NCBI GenBank assembly: GCA_023267415.1
Contig: JAHFNM010000003.1
Span: 16,413 to 45,948 of the forward strand
Direction: 5' to 3'
Length of the DNA stretch: 29,536 nucleotides
From: Candidatus Nomurabacteria bacterium
Lineage (GTDB): Bacteria; Patescibacteriota; Minisyncoccia; Phycocordibacterales; UBA9973
Shown one piece after another: positions 20,737 to 26,739 of the stretch. The notes under the pieces were generated by a model that was not told the origin of the DNA, made no database searches, and worked only from the letters and a program-made list of their open reading frames with translations. Within the stretch, counting starts at the first letter, position 1, and every line of letters begins with the position of its first letter. Position numbers and translations under genes: made by a program.

Positions 20737-20776
20737 ACGAGCGAGTGAACTGCTTCACTCGCGGGCAGGGATCGAA
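20737..20776 (-). repeat. Inverted partial copy of the tRNA 3' end with a 27-bp hairpin insert
   Basis: On the minus strand, 20764-20776 repeats TTCGATCCCTGCC of the tRNA T arm (20670-20682) exactly. It is separated from the inverted GGGGAGCAC segment by 27 bp (20737-20763), which themselves form a 9-bp hairpin (GCGAGTGAA and TTCACTCGC). There is no partner for a full second tRNA. Confidence 0.75.
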
Positions 20777-20853
20777 AGACTTTTCGTTGCTGAATTTTGA
20801 TTCGGTCGAAAAGTACCCGCGACGGTAGTCGAGGTCCCCGCCCTAATATTTAT

Positions 20854-20893
20854 TTGACTAACTACAATATTATTGTAGTATCTATCTAGATAC
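20854..20893 (+). promoter_or_regulatory. Promoter with a palindromic operator in its spacer
   Basis: TTGACT (20854-20859), 16-nt spacer, TAGTAT (20876-20881). A perfect 9-1-9 palindrome (ACTACAATA and TATTGTAGT) spans 20861-20879, between and into the two boxes. A second perfect palindrome, GTATCTA-tc-TAGATAC, spans 20878-20893 around the start of transcription. Such placement is typical of repressor sites. The target is the orphan gene at 20964. Confidence 0.65.
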
Positions 20894-20907
20894 GTTTTTT
20901 AACAAGT

Positions 20908-20956
20908 TTTTGTTGGTGACCGAAGAAGGTTAAGCCTTTTACGGTCACCAACAAAA
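20908..20956 (+). promoter_or_regulatory. 15-bp inverted repeat just before the orphan gene
   Basis: TTTTGTTGGTGACCG (20908-20922) and CGGTCACCAACAAAA (20942-20956) pair perfectly around a 19-nt loop that holds its own AAGG/CCTT hairpin. It ends 7 nt before the ATG, in the predicted leader RNA. It could be a third operator or a translation-controlling hairpin. Confidence 0.65.
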
Positions 20957-20963
20957 GTAGATA

Positions 20964-21338
20964 ATGAAACAGTCAATAATTTCCGCGATACGTTCTTTTT
21001 GTGAGACTTGCTTAAAATTTCTCAGAAAAATAACACATACAAAGCTGAAACCACTTAATACTAAAATGAAGTATGTACCTGGTACAGGATACATAACTAC
21101 AGTTGGTGTGCACCTTGATAAGTACGGTGGAAAACCTTTGAGTGATCCGATAACGAAGTCTATGCGTTCAAACGGTAAAAATTATTTGCACGCAAATATA
21201 ATAAGTAGAGACCTTTATTGTGGGCACGATGAAAGATTCCCATGTGCCTCCTACAAGATTGAGTATTGGTTGGAAACAAAACCCGATATCAGTTTTACTG
21301 GTTATGATATATTCGGAGGCTGTGGTTATCCCGGGTAG
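20964..21338 (+). CDS. Orphan hypothetical protein
   Basis: A 124-aa protein, MKQSIISAIRSFCETCLKF then a basic region (LRKITHTKLKPLNTKMKY), then a soluble part with VPGTGYITTVGVHLDKYGGK and a Cys-containing C-terminus (CGHDERFPCASYKIEYW, FGGCGYPG). No domain is recognised. The base composition is AT-richer than the flanking conserved genes. The elaborate promoter region and the pseudoknot-terminator element after the stop suggest it is expressed and regulated as a single unit. It could be accessory, for example a defence, toxin or mobile-element cargo gene, but nothing in the protein shows this. Confidence 0.55.
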   Translation: MKQSIISAIRSFCETCLKFLRKITHTKLKPLNTKMKYVPGTGYITTVGVHLDKYGGKPLSDPITKSMRSNGKNYLHANIISRDLYCGHDERFPCASYKIEYWLETKPDISFTGYDIFGGCGYPG

Positions 21339-21375
21339 TTAATTTCTTCACGATTGATTTCATACAAAAACCAAC

Positions 21376-21460
21376 CACGTATAAAGGTGGCAAGCGACGC
21401 CGATTTGCTTGAAAAAACGATTGGCATATAAAAAGCTACTTATTAATGAGTAGCTTTTTC
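21376..21460 (+). ncRNA. Pseudoknot-terminator RNA element, copy 1
   Basis: CAAGC (21391-21395) pairs with GCTTG (21407-21411). The loop segment GCCGAT (21399-21404) can pair with ATTGGC (21420-21425), giving an H-type pseudoknot. A terminator hairpin (AAAAGCTACT and AGTAGCTTTT) follows. The first 36 nt are identical to copy 2 at 23073. The terminator is shared with the convergent murL gene. Confidence 0.6.
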
Positions 21461-22783
21461 TTTTTCGATATTAAAAACTCTTTCTTCAATTTCCTCAAAA
21501 TTATACGCAGCAGGAAAATGTTCTTCAAAAACCTGCATTGCAGGCTCGCCGGCAAACTCACCACGACGCTCAGCATAATGCATGGCGAGGATCATCTCTT
21601 CTGGCTCTCCAACGCAATCAAGTGGCTTGAATCCTTCGAGGCCGAGAATGCGTCTGATGAGCGGTAGGAAGCGCCTTTGGGAATAGAGGTTGGCGCCAAA
21701 GATGGCAACCATTTCTTCCTTTGGCAGAAATGCCGCGAATGATGCAAACAGGAAGATGCATTTCGGGCATCGGTTGCACCAGTAGGATTTGCGATAAGCG
21801 AGTTGCCAGACTCGTGGGAGCCAAAAATACGTGTTGCAACTCGTGAAGTAATGGAGATATTGCGGATACTGCACAAAACGCTTCACGATCTCAAGCTCAC
21901 TGTATTTTCGAAGAAGTGAAGTCGTGGAAATATCTGGAGTAATGTATTTATGGATGTAGTCGTTGGTCATCTTCTCCGCCTCGGACGATTTGCACCATTG
22001 ATGATTTACTTCGAGTCCGAGGTAGGTGAGGTTGCCAAAATCGGCACTGCGTTCGTTGGAAAAGACGATGGAATTGTAGCCGAGCACTTCTGCAAGGAGA
22101 GCAGCGATGAACGTGAATGTCGAGACCGACGGATATGCAGTCGATACACCCGGGCGTTCCAAGATTGTATTCAGTCTTGAATCGCGACGACGAGTGACGG
22201 TGATGGTCTTTGCTCCGACAAGCTTGCCGATACGTTTGTGTGCCGGTGTGGGGGCAAATGCAAAAAAATCGAAAGGTGTATTTGAGGCTTTTAACATTTC
22301 GGCGGAGAGAATGGAATCTTTACCCGCACCATTTAATAGAAGTGCTCGTGTGGGAAGTTCAATTCGTGCGGGTGGTATGGCCATGGCCGATGCATCGTAA
22401 GGAAACTTGATGAGATCATGAAAATCCATTTTCATGTCGTAAAAAAATTCCCCAAGGCCGTTGAGATACAGTGATTCCCAAAATTCTGCCTGTTCCCGAG
22501 TGAGACTAAATCCTTCAATATGTATGTTGTTTGTGGGAAATATGCACCAGTAATTGATACCGAGCATGAGGAGGAGTGATTGGAGTGTGGGTTCGAGCAC
22601 AGCTTGTGGAACCTTGCCCCACGTATCTTTTGCAACATCAGGAAATATGAGCCGATCGGTAAAAGTTTTTGTTTTCCTGTTTTGAAATTCGACGTGATAG
22701 GTAAAGTCGATAGTCGAACTACGGGGATTGATTTTGTATGTGCCGAAGGTAAATTTTGTCGCGACCGGGATTTTTGTGAACAT
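21443..22783 (-). CDS. murL: UDP-MurNAc-L-Ala-L-Glu epimerase
   Basis: A 446-aa protein resembling MurL, which epimerises the terminal L-Glu of UDP-MurNAc-L-Ala-L-Glu to D-Glu, replacing the glutamate racemase MurI route in some bacteria. The PP-loop-type motif LLLNGAGKDSILSAEML lies at about 148-164. FSNERSADFGN (about 241-251) and LEVNHQWCKSSEAEK (about 257-271) are the characteristic substrate-region blocks. A CNRCPKC motif (about 336-342) could bind zinc or a cluster. Length matches the family. In other bacteria it works with MurD2; no partner is present here. The start fits a TAAGAT -10 box 6 nt upstream (22790-22795). Family likely; activity not proven by sequence. Confidence 0.75.
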   Translation of the reverse strand: MFTKIPVATKFTFGTYKINPRSSTIDFTYHVEFQNRKTKTFTDRLIFPDVAKDTWGKVPQAVLEPTLQSLLLMLGINYWCIFPTNNIHIEGFSLTREQAEFWESLYLNGLGEFFYDMKMDFHDLIKFPYDASAMAIPPARIELPTRALLLNGAGKDSILSAEMLKASNTPFDFFAFAPTPAHKRIGKLVGAKTITVTRRRDSRLNTILERPGVSTAYPSVSTFTFIAALLAEVLGYNSIVFSNERSADFGNLTYLGLEVNHQWCKSSEAEKMTNDYIHKYITPDISTTSLLRKYSELEIVKRFVQYPQYLHYFTSCNTYFWLPRVWQLAYRKSYWCNRCPKCIFLFASFAAFLPKEEMVAIFGANLYSQRRFLPLIRRILGLEGFKPLDCVGEPEEMILAMHYAERRGEFAGEPAMQVFEEHFPAAYNFEEIEERVFNIEKEKATH

Positions 22784-22836
22784 TTTTATATCTTATCATG
22801 ACAGGGTGGGTACACGAATTGAAACAAGCAATTTGA

Positions 22837-22842
22837 TATACT
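22837..22842 (+). promoter_or_regulatory. -10 box of the MORN-type gene
   Basis: TATACT lies 7 nt before the ATG at 22850, consistent with a leaderless or near-leaderless transcript. Confidence 0.5.
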
Positions 22843-22849
22843 ACACATA

Positions 22850-23071
22850 ATGAAAAAACTCACAAAACAAAAATATATAAAATATCACAATGACGGGAGT
22901 CTTTGGGCAAAAGGCTTTACGCAAGACGGAAAGATGACTGGTAATTGGACGTGGTTTAGAAAAGATGGCAGTAAAATGCGAACAGGCAATTTTGTTGATA
23001 ACAAACAAGCGGGGAAATGGGTGACCTATGATAAAAAGGGAAGAATTGTTAAGATTACTCAAATGAAATAA
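22850..23071 (+). CDS. Small MORN-type repeat protein
   Basis: A 73-aa protein made almost entirely of MORN_2-like repeats: YHNDGSLWAKGFTQDGKMTGN, WTWFRKDGSKMRTGNFVDNKQ, AGKWVTYDKKGRIVKI. Each repeat is a short beta hairpin with the G.W..Y/F..G pattern. In bacteria such proteins are often toxin-antitoxin partners or surface/adaptor proteins, and the function here is unknown. It has its own TATACT promoter and is followed 2 nt after the stop by copy 2 of the pseudoknot-terminator element. Confidence 0.75.
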   Translation: MKKLTKQKYIKYHNDGSLWAKGFTQDGKMTGNWTWFRKDGSKMRTGNFVDNKQAGKWVTYDKKGRIVKITQMK

Positions 23072-23072
23072 T

Positions 23073-23150
23073 CACGTATAAAGGTGGCAAGCGACGCCGA
23101 TTTGCTTGTGAGAACGATCGGCATAAAAAGCTACTCAATGAGTAGCTTTC
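23073..23150 (+). ncRNA. Pseudoknot-terminator RNA element, copy 2
   Basis: Same order as copy 1: CAAGC with GCTTG, loop GCCGAT with ATCGGC, then a terminator stem (AAAAGCTACT and AGTAGCTTT). Compared with copy 1, changes fall in the spacer (TGAG against AAAA), in one base that keeps pairing (C against T opposite G) and in the terminator loop. Confidence 0.6.
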
Positions 23151-23184
23151 ACTGCGCTTGGCTTGATAGTCGGCATTTTGTTGC

Positions 23185-23190
23185 TATACT
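23185..23190 (+). promoter_or_regulatory. -10 box, leaderless start 6 nt downstream
   Basis: TATACT followed by 6 nt and the ATG at 23197. Confidence 0.55.
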
Positions 23191-23196
23191 CAAAAC

Positions 23197-23406
23197 ATGC
23201 AAAAAATAGCTACCCGAATATTTATCTGTGCCTCCATTGCCTTTGGTATTATTGGAATTTTGGTCGTCATCACTGCTTCCGGAGCAGATACGCCGGATTC
23301 GCATATAAGCGAAATATTGATTAAGCTCCTTTTCGCAACAGTCTTTATCATTCTGCCTTCATTTGCGCTGAGTCTTGCGAGTAAGTACTTTAGTGACAAG
23401 TCGTAA
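23197..23406 (+). CDS. Small two-helix membrane protein
   Basis: A 69-aa protein with hydrophobic helices at about 7-28 (IFICASIAFGIIGILVVITA) and 42-62 (LLFATVFIILPSFALSLAS), joined by a polar loop GADTPDSHISE. There is no recognised family. A TATACT box 6 nt upstream fixes the start and predicts a leaderless mRNA. A strong terminator follows. Confidence 0.6.
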   Translation: MQKIATRIFICASIAFGIIGILVVITASGADTPDSHISEILIKLLFATVFIILPSFALSLASKYFSDKS

Positions 23407-23438
23407 TACGCAATAGCACGCAGTCATCTTCTATGTAT

Positions 23439-23471
23439 AAACAGCCTCGACACAATGTGTCGAGGCTGTTT
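23439..23471. terminator. Strong intrinsic terminator, bidirectional
   Basis: A 15-bp perfect stem (AAACAGCCTCGACAC and its complement) with an AAT loop and a T6 run lies between the convergent membrane-protein and SET genes. Confidence 0.92.
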
Positions 23472-23487
23472 TTTGTGTCATTCTCAA

Positions 23488-23898
23488 TTAATACAAATGC
23501 TTCTTTGCTCCACATCGGCAACCAAACGGTGCGATGAACTCGTCGAAATATTCCTTGCCGTAGTCGTATTCGAGTTCTTCCCCGGCTTTGATTTTGCGCG
23601 TTGCAAAGATGAGAACATGGCCACCGCGAATGTCCACTTCGCAATTTGGCTTACAGGAGTGGTTGAGGTAGCGAGCGGTATTCGACCGGCTGCTGCCGTC
23701 GATAAAGCGGTTTTTGCTGGTTTCAAACAGATATTTGCCGCCGTGCTCATCCGCTTTGTTTTTCGTAAGGATCGTTCCGACATATTCGATGACGAAGCCG
23801 CCTTTCTCGATCGGTTCCATTGTCATCATGCCGAGTCCGGAGTGGGTTTTCTTGACCTTGAGCGAGCGATGGGTATTCTTGTATTTTTTGGGAAGCAT
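23488..23898 (-). CDS. SET-domain protein (putative lysine methyltransferase)
   Basis: A 136-aa compact SET domain: GLGMMTMEPIEKGGFVIEYVG at about 21-41, the ARYLNHSCKPNCEV knot (Asn79-His80-Ser81), AGEELEYDYGKEYF with the catalytic-region Tyr at about 113, and a post-SET-like FGCRCGAKKHLY with Cys at about 127 and 129. It would transfer methyl groups from SAM to protein lysines. SET domains are best known in eukaryotes and occur scattered in bacteria such as chlamydiae and CPR; the target here is unknown. It starts 9 nt after the YdeI-like gene's stop on the same strand. A TAAGAA box 6 nt before its start could give it a separate promoter. Confidence 0.88.
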   Translation of the reverse strand: MLPKKYKNTHRSLKVKKTHSGLGMMTMEPIEKGGFVIEYVGTILTKNKADEHGGKYLFETSKNRFIDGSSRSNTARYLNHSCKPNCEVDIRGGHVLIFATRKIKAGEELEYDYGKEYFDEFIAPFGCRCGAKKHLY

Positions 23899-23907
23899 AT
23901 ATGATTC

Positions 23908-24174
23908 TTAGTTTGTAATGTACGAGCGATGCGTGCATCCGGCCCAACAGCATGGCCGGCGCATTCCACCCTTGAGCTTCGAGAGAGCCTTTTTAATGCG
24001 AATATCTCTTGTCTCTGCCTTTTTGCCGGAGGTGATCCAGCAGATCCACTCATTGCGCGCGAGTGGGGTGATGTCCTTCCATATGGCTTCTATCTTTGGC
24101 TGATTCTTGAGAATTGTTTTTAGGTCGGCAGGCATTGCATGCACTGTGCCGCCGGGGATTCCTTTCTTGATCAT
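23908..24174 (-). CDS. YdeI/OmpD-associated family protein
   Basis: An 88-aa protein. MPADLKTILKNQPKIEAIWKD, ITPLARNEWICWITSGKKAET and RDIRIKKALSKLKGG match the YdeI/OmpD-associated domain: the (A/S)RNEWI.WI block, then TR..RI.KA...L..G. The Cys-rich end RPCCWAGCTHRSYIT is unusual for the family and might bind metal. A TAGAAT -10 box (24181-24186 on the minus strand) lies 6 nt before its ATG. It is probably co-transcribed with the SET gene. The physiological role of the family is poorly defined. Confidence 0.75.
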   Translation of the reverse strand: MIKKGIPGGTVHAMPADLKTILKNQPKIEAIWKDITPLARNEWICWITSGKKAETRDIRIKKALSKLKGGMRRPCCWAGCTHRSYITN

Positions 24175-24180
24175 GGGGCT

Positions 24181-24186
24181 ATTCTA
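24181..24186 (-). promoter_or_regulatory. -10 box of the YdeI-like gene
   Basis: TAGAAT on the minus strand with 6 nt to the ATG at 24174. Confidence 0.45.
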
Positions 24187-24241
24187 TCAAATTCTTTGCA
24201 TTATCGCGCCTAGGCATTTTGTTGTGATAAACTTCCCATAT

Positions 24242-24466
24242 ATGTATATCCGCGTCAATGCCGTCCCCGGGGCGAAAAAGGAGAAGGTCACAAAGGTTGC
24301 TGGCGATCGTTATGAGATATGGGTGCGAGAGCCCGCAGAGCGCAATCTTGCCAACGGACGCATTCGCGAAATCTTGGCAAATGACCTCAATATCCCGCAA
24401 GCCGCGCTGCGCCTTGTCTCCGGACACCGCAGCCCGCACAAGATATTTTCTGTGGCCGAGAAATAG
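24242..24466 (+). CDS. DUF167 (YggU-type) protein
   Basis: A 74-aa protein starting MYIRVNAVPGAKKEKVTKVA, with YEIWVREPAERNLANGRIREI, LANDLNIPQAALRLVSGHRSP and HKIFSV. This is the DUF167 pattern, in which the usual GKAN block appears as RNLANGR and the end as SGHRSPHK. It is a small, widely conserved family of unknown biochemical role. I used the ATG at 24242; longer in-frame starts run through the promoter region of the divergent YdeI-like gene. It ends 16 nt before the hibernation-factor gene, which has its own -10. Confidence 0.8.
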   Translation: MYIRVNAVPGAKKEKVTKVAGDRYEIWVREPAERNLANGRIREILANDLNIPQAALRLVSGHRSPHKIFSVAEK

Positions 24467-24470
24467 GGTG

Positions 24471-24476
24471 TATACT
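24471..24476 (+). promoter_or_regulatory. -10 box of the hibernation-factor gene
   Basis: TATACT followed by 6 nt and the ATG at 24483. An upstream ATG at 24477 lies in the spacer and would precede the predicted +1. Confidence 0.55.
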
Positions 24477-24482
24477 ATGCAT

Positions 24483-24848
24483 ATGCTTACATACAAAATC
24501 ACGGGCGACGACGTACCGGTTAGCGATGCTGACCGGGAATATATCGAAAAGCGCTTTGCGCGGTTCGGGCGTTTTTCTAAGGGTGAGCACCATCATGATG
24601 TGACGGTCACGGTGCGCAGGATGGTGGCCCACGAACGCGGACATGCTTTCAAGGTGGAAGTATCGTTCAATCCGGCAGGGCAGAATTATTTCGTATCCAC
24701 TGAACAAAAAGATTTTCATACCGCAGTCGACGTGGCCAACAACGAACTCTGGAGGGGGATTACCGGATCGAAAGGAAAGAAAGACACGCTCTGGTACCGT
24801 GGAGCCAAAAAGATCAAGGATATGCTCAAGCTCGGTTCTCGGGATTAG
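24483..24848 (+). CDS. Ribosome hibernation promoting factor (HPF/RaiA family)
   Basis: A 121-aa protein that would bind the 30S decoding centre during starvation and silence ribosomes. It starts MLTYKITGDDVPVSDADREYI and continues EKRFARFGRFSKGEHHHDVTV, then the VEVSFNPAG strand, DFHTAVDVANNELWRGI and a basic end KGKKDTLWYRGAKKIKDML. The beta-alpha-beta-beta-beta-alpha order is that of HPF/YfiA. It is the short form, lacking the C-terminal dimerisation domain of long HPF, but with a basic extension. The TATACT box 6 nt upstream fixes the start. Confidence 0.85.
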   Translation: MLTYKITGDDVPVSDADREYIEKRFARFGRFSKGEHHHDVTVTVRRMVAHERGHAFKVEVSFNPAGQNYFVSTEQKDFHTAVDVANNELWRGITGSKGKKDTLWYRGAKKIKDMLKLGSRD

Positions 24849-24911
24849 TTTCTCGGTTTCCGACGATAAATATTATCCCTCTTTTTCTCTTTTTATCGCA
24901 CTGATTTTTGT

Positions 24912-26687
24912 ATGGCTTCAAAGAACCCCGTAGTAAATCTCTTCTCAAATTTCTGGAGATATTCAAAAGGTAACAGAACTAACGTTGTTCTGTTTCTCTT
25001 TATGGAACTTGTCGCAAACATCCTCATGCTCGGCAATCCGATTGCCGTGAGCAGGGCTTTTAACGATGTCCAGTTCTCTTCCTCTGATCCGAAACTCCTG
25101 TATTTTCTTATTGCCAATTTAAGCATTCTGGTAGCCATTATCCTCGTATTCTGGGCGCTTCATGGAGCATCAAGAGTCATGGAGAATAAAAATGCATTTT
25201 GGATCAGGAAAAAGTATAAACAAGAGATGGTTAGCCAAGTGCTTACTCTTCCGCTCGATTGGCATAAGCAGCATCATTCCGGCGAGACGATCGACAAGAT
25301 GAATAAATCAGCCGAGTCTCTTTTTGGTTTCTCAAATAGCACGTTTATGATAAATTTGTCTCTCGTCAGGACTGTCGGCTCGCTCATTGCAATGTTCTTG
25401 TTTGACAAATGGTCTGCCATCATTGCCATGGTCTTTACCATTTTAGCTGTTTATTCCATGCTTAAATTTGACGCTGTGATGCGCAAGGCATTTCTTCGAA
25501 TGTACAAATTCGAAAATCGACTCGCTTCGGCAATTCACGATTACGTTACGAATATTTTTTCCATAATCACTCTTCGTCTGGAAAGTCGCGTGAATAGAGA
25601 AATAGCCGAGCGAGCGGAAGGGGCGTTCCCTGACTACAGGAAGAATATCATTGTGAATGAATATAAGTGGTTTACCATTGGTGTCTTTACGACACTGATG
25701 ACCTTCGTTGTGCTCTCCTTGAACGCATATCTTTCGTTTCGTCATACGGGGGTTATTGTCATCGGTACACTGTTTGCTCTTTATACCTATCTCCAGAATA
25801 TTGGGAGTGTGTTCAGTAATTTTGCCATTCAGTATGGAAAGATCGTTGAACAGGATACCGCCATTCGAGCCGCCGATGCTATTCGTGAGGAATATAGGAA
25901 GATAGCTCATAGAGAGGATAATTCCTTGCCGTTCGGATGGAAAAATCTTGAAATTCGAAATCTCGTATTCACTTATGCAAACGAAGTGGCGGGCTTTAGT
26001 CAGCCTAGGCATCTCAACGGGATCGATCTTACCATTGCACGCAATCAAAAGATCGCATTCATTGGGGAAAGCGGGTCTGGAAAGAGTACCACCCTTGCGT
26101 TGCTTCGCGGATTATATGAACCCGAACAGGTGACGGTACTTTGTGATGGCGTTGATTTGAATAGCGGACTTGCAGCATTGCATGGCCATGTGACGTTAAT
26201 CCCACAAGAGCCTGAACTTTTCAATAGTACTGTTGAGGATAATATTACAATGGACACGCAAGCGGATCCTCAAGATCTGCAGAAGGTGATACAACTCGCG
26301 CAGTTTGAAAGCGTGCTTGAACGCCTTCCACAGGGTCTGGCGACGAATGTTATGGAAAAAGGAGTATCGTTCTCTGGAGGAGAAAAACAACGCCTTGCAC
26401 TTGCTCGCGGATTGCTTGCCGGATGGAATAGCGACTTCGTGTTCATGGACGAGCCGACATCGAGCGTGGATTTTACCAACGAGATGAAGATATATGAGAA
26501 TGTTCTCGCTGAATTCAAAGACAAGACAGTTATTTCAACGGTACATAACCTGTCTCTTTTGAAATACTTTGACTACGTCTATCTTTTTGGAAGCGGATCA
26601 CTTATTGCTCAGGGAGATTTTGGGGATTTGAAAAAACATCCCGCGTTTAAGACTCTATGGGAAAACTACAACAGAAGTCTGAAATAA
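24912..26687 (+). CDS. ABC exporter, fused membrane and ATPase domains
   Basis: A 591-aa half-transporter. The membrane domain spans about 20-320 (helices around LFLFMELVANILMLG, FLIANLSILVAIILVFWAL, LVRTVGSLIAMFLF and others). The ATPase domain follows: Walker A GESGSGKST (about 384-392), Q-loop LIPQEPELFN (about 434), signature FSGGEKQRLALARGLL (about 488-503), Walker B FVFMDEPTSSVD (about 510-521) and the H-loop VHNLSL (about 545). All catalytic residues are present, so it should be active as a homodimer. It is an MsbA/multidrug-type exporter; the substrate (lipid, peptide or drug) cannot be told. It stands alone, 63 nt after the hibernation-factor gene. Confidence 0.92.
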   Translation: MASKNPVVNLFSNFWRYSKGNRTNVVLFLFMELVANILMLGNPIAVSRAFNDVQFSSSDPKLLYFLIANLSILVAIILVFWALHGASRVMENKNAFWIRKKYKQEMVSQVLTLPLDWHKQHHSGETIDKMNKSAESLFGFSNSTFMINLSLVRTVGSLIAMFLFDKWSAIIAMVFTILAVYSMLKFDAVMRKAFLRMYKFENRLASAIHDYVTNIFSIITLRLESRVNREIAERAEGAFPDYRKNIIVNEYKWFTIGVFTTLMTFVVLSLNAYLSFRHTGVIVIGTLFALYTYLQNIGSVFSNFAIQYGKIVEQDTAIRAADAIREEYRKIAHREDNSLPFGWKNLEIRNLVFTYANEVAGFSQPRHLNGIDLTIARNQKIAFIGESGSGKSTTLALLRGLYEPEQVTVLCDGVDLNSGLAALHGHVTLIPQEPELFNSTVEDNITMDTQADPQDLQKVIQLAQFESVLERLPQGLATNVMEKGVSFSGGEKQRLALARGLLAGWNSDFVFMDEPTSSVDFTNEMKIYENVLAEFKDKTVISTVHNLSLLKYFDYVYLFGSGSLIAQGDFGDLKKHPAFKTLWENYNRSLK

Positions 26688-26739
26688 TGGTGTGGCCTTA
26701 TCATGCTGAATTGTGTGGTCTGTAACGAAGGTGGGGTTC

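Noticed and set aside
20408..20758. Minus-strand open frame of 116 codons across the intron and tRNA
   Set aside because: It is antisense to the tRNA and a structured group I intron, and its peptide contains translated tRNA sequence (RQGSNLRPIDYTC).
21376..23150. Integron attC sites after small genes
   Set aside because: The two repeats have no GTTRRRY/RYYYAAC core sites and no integrase is seen; the pattern fits an RNA pseudoknot plus terminator.
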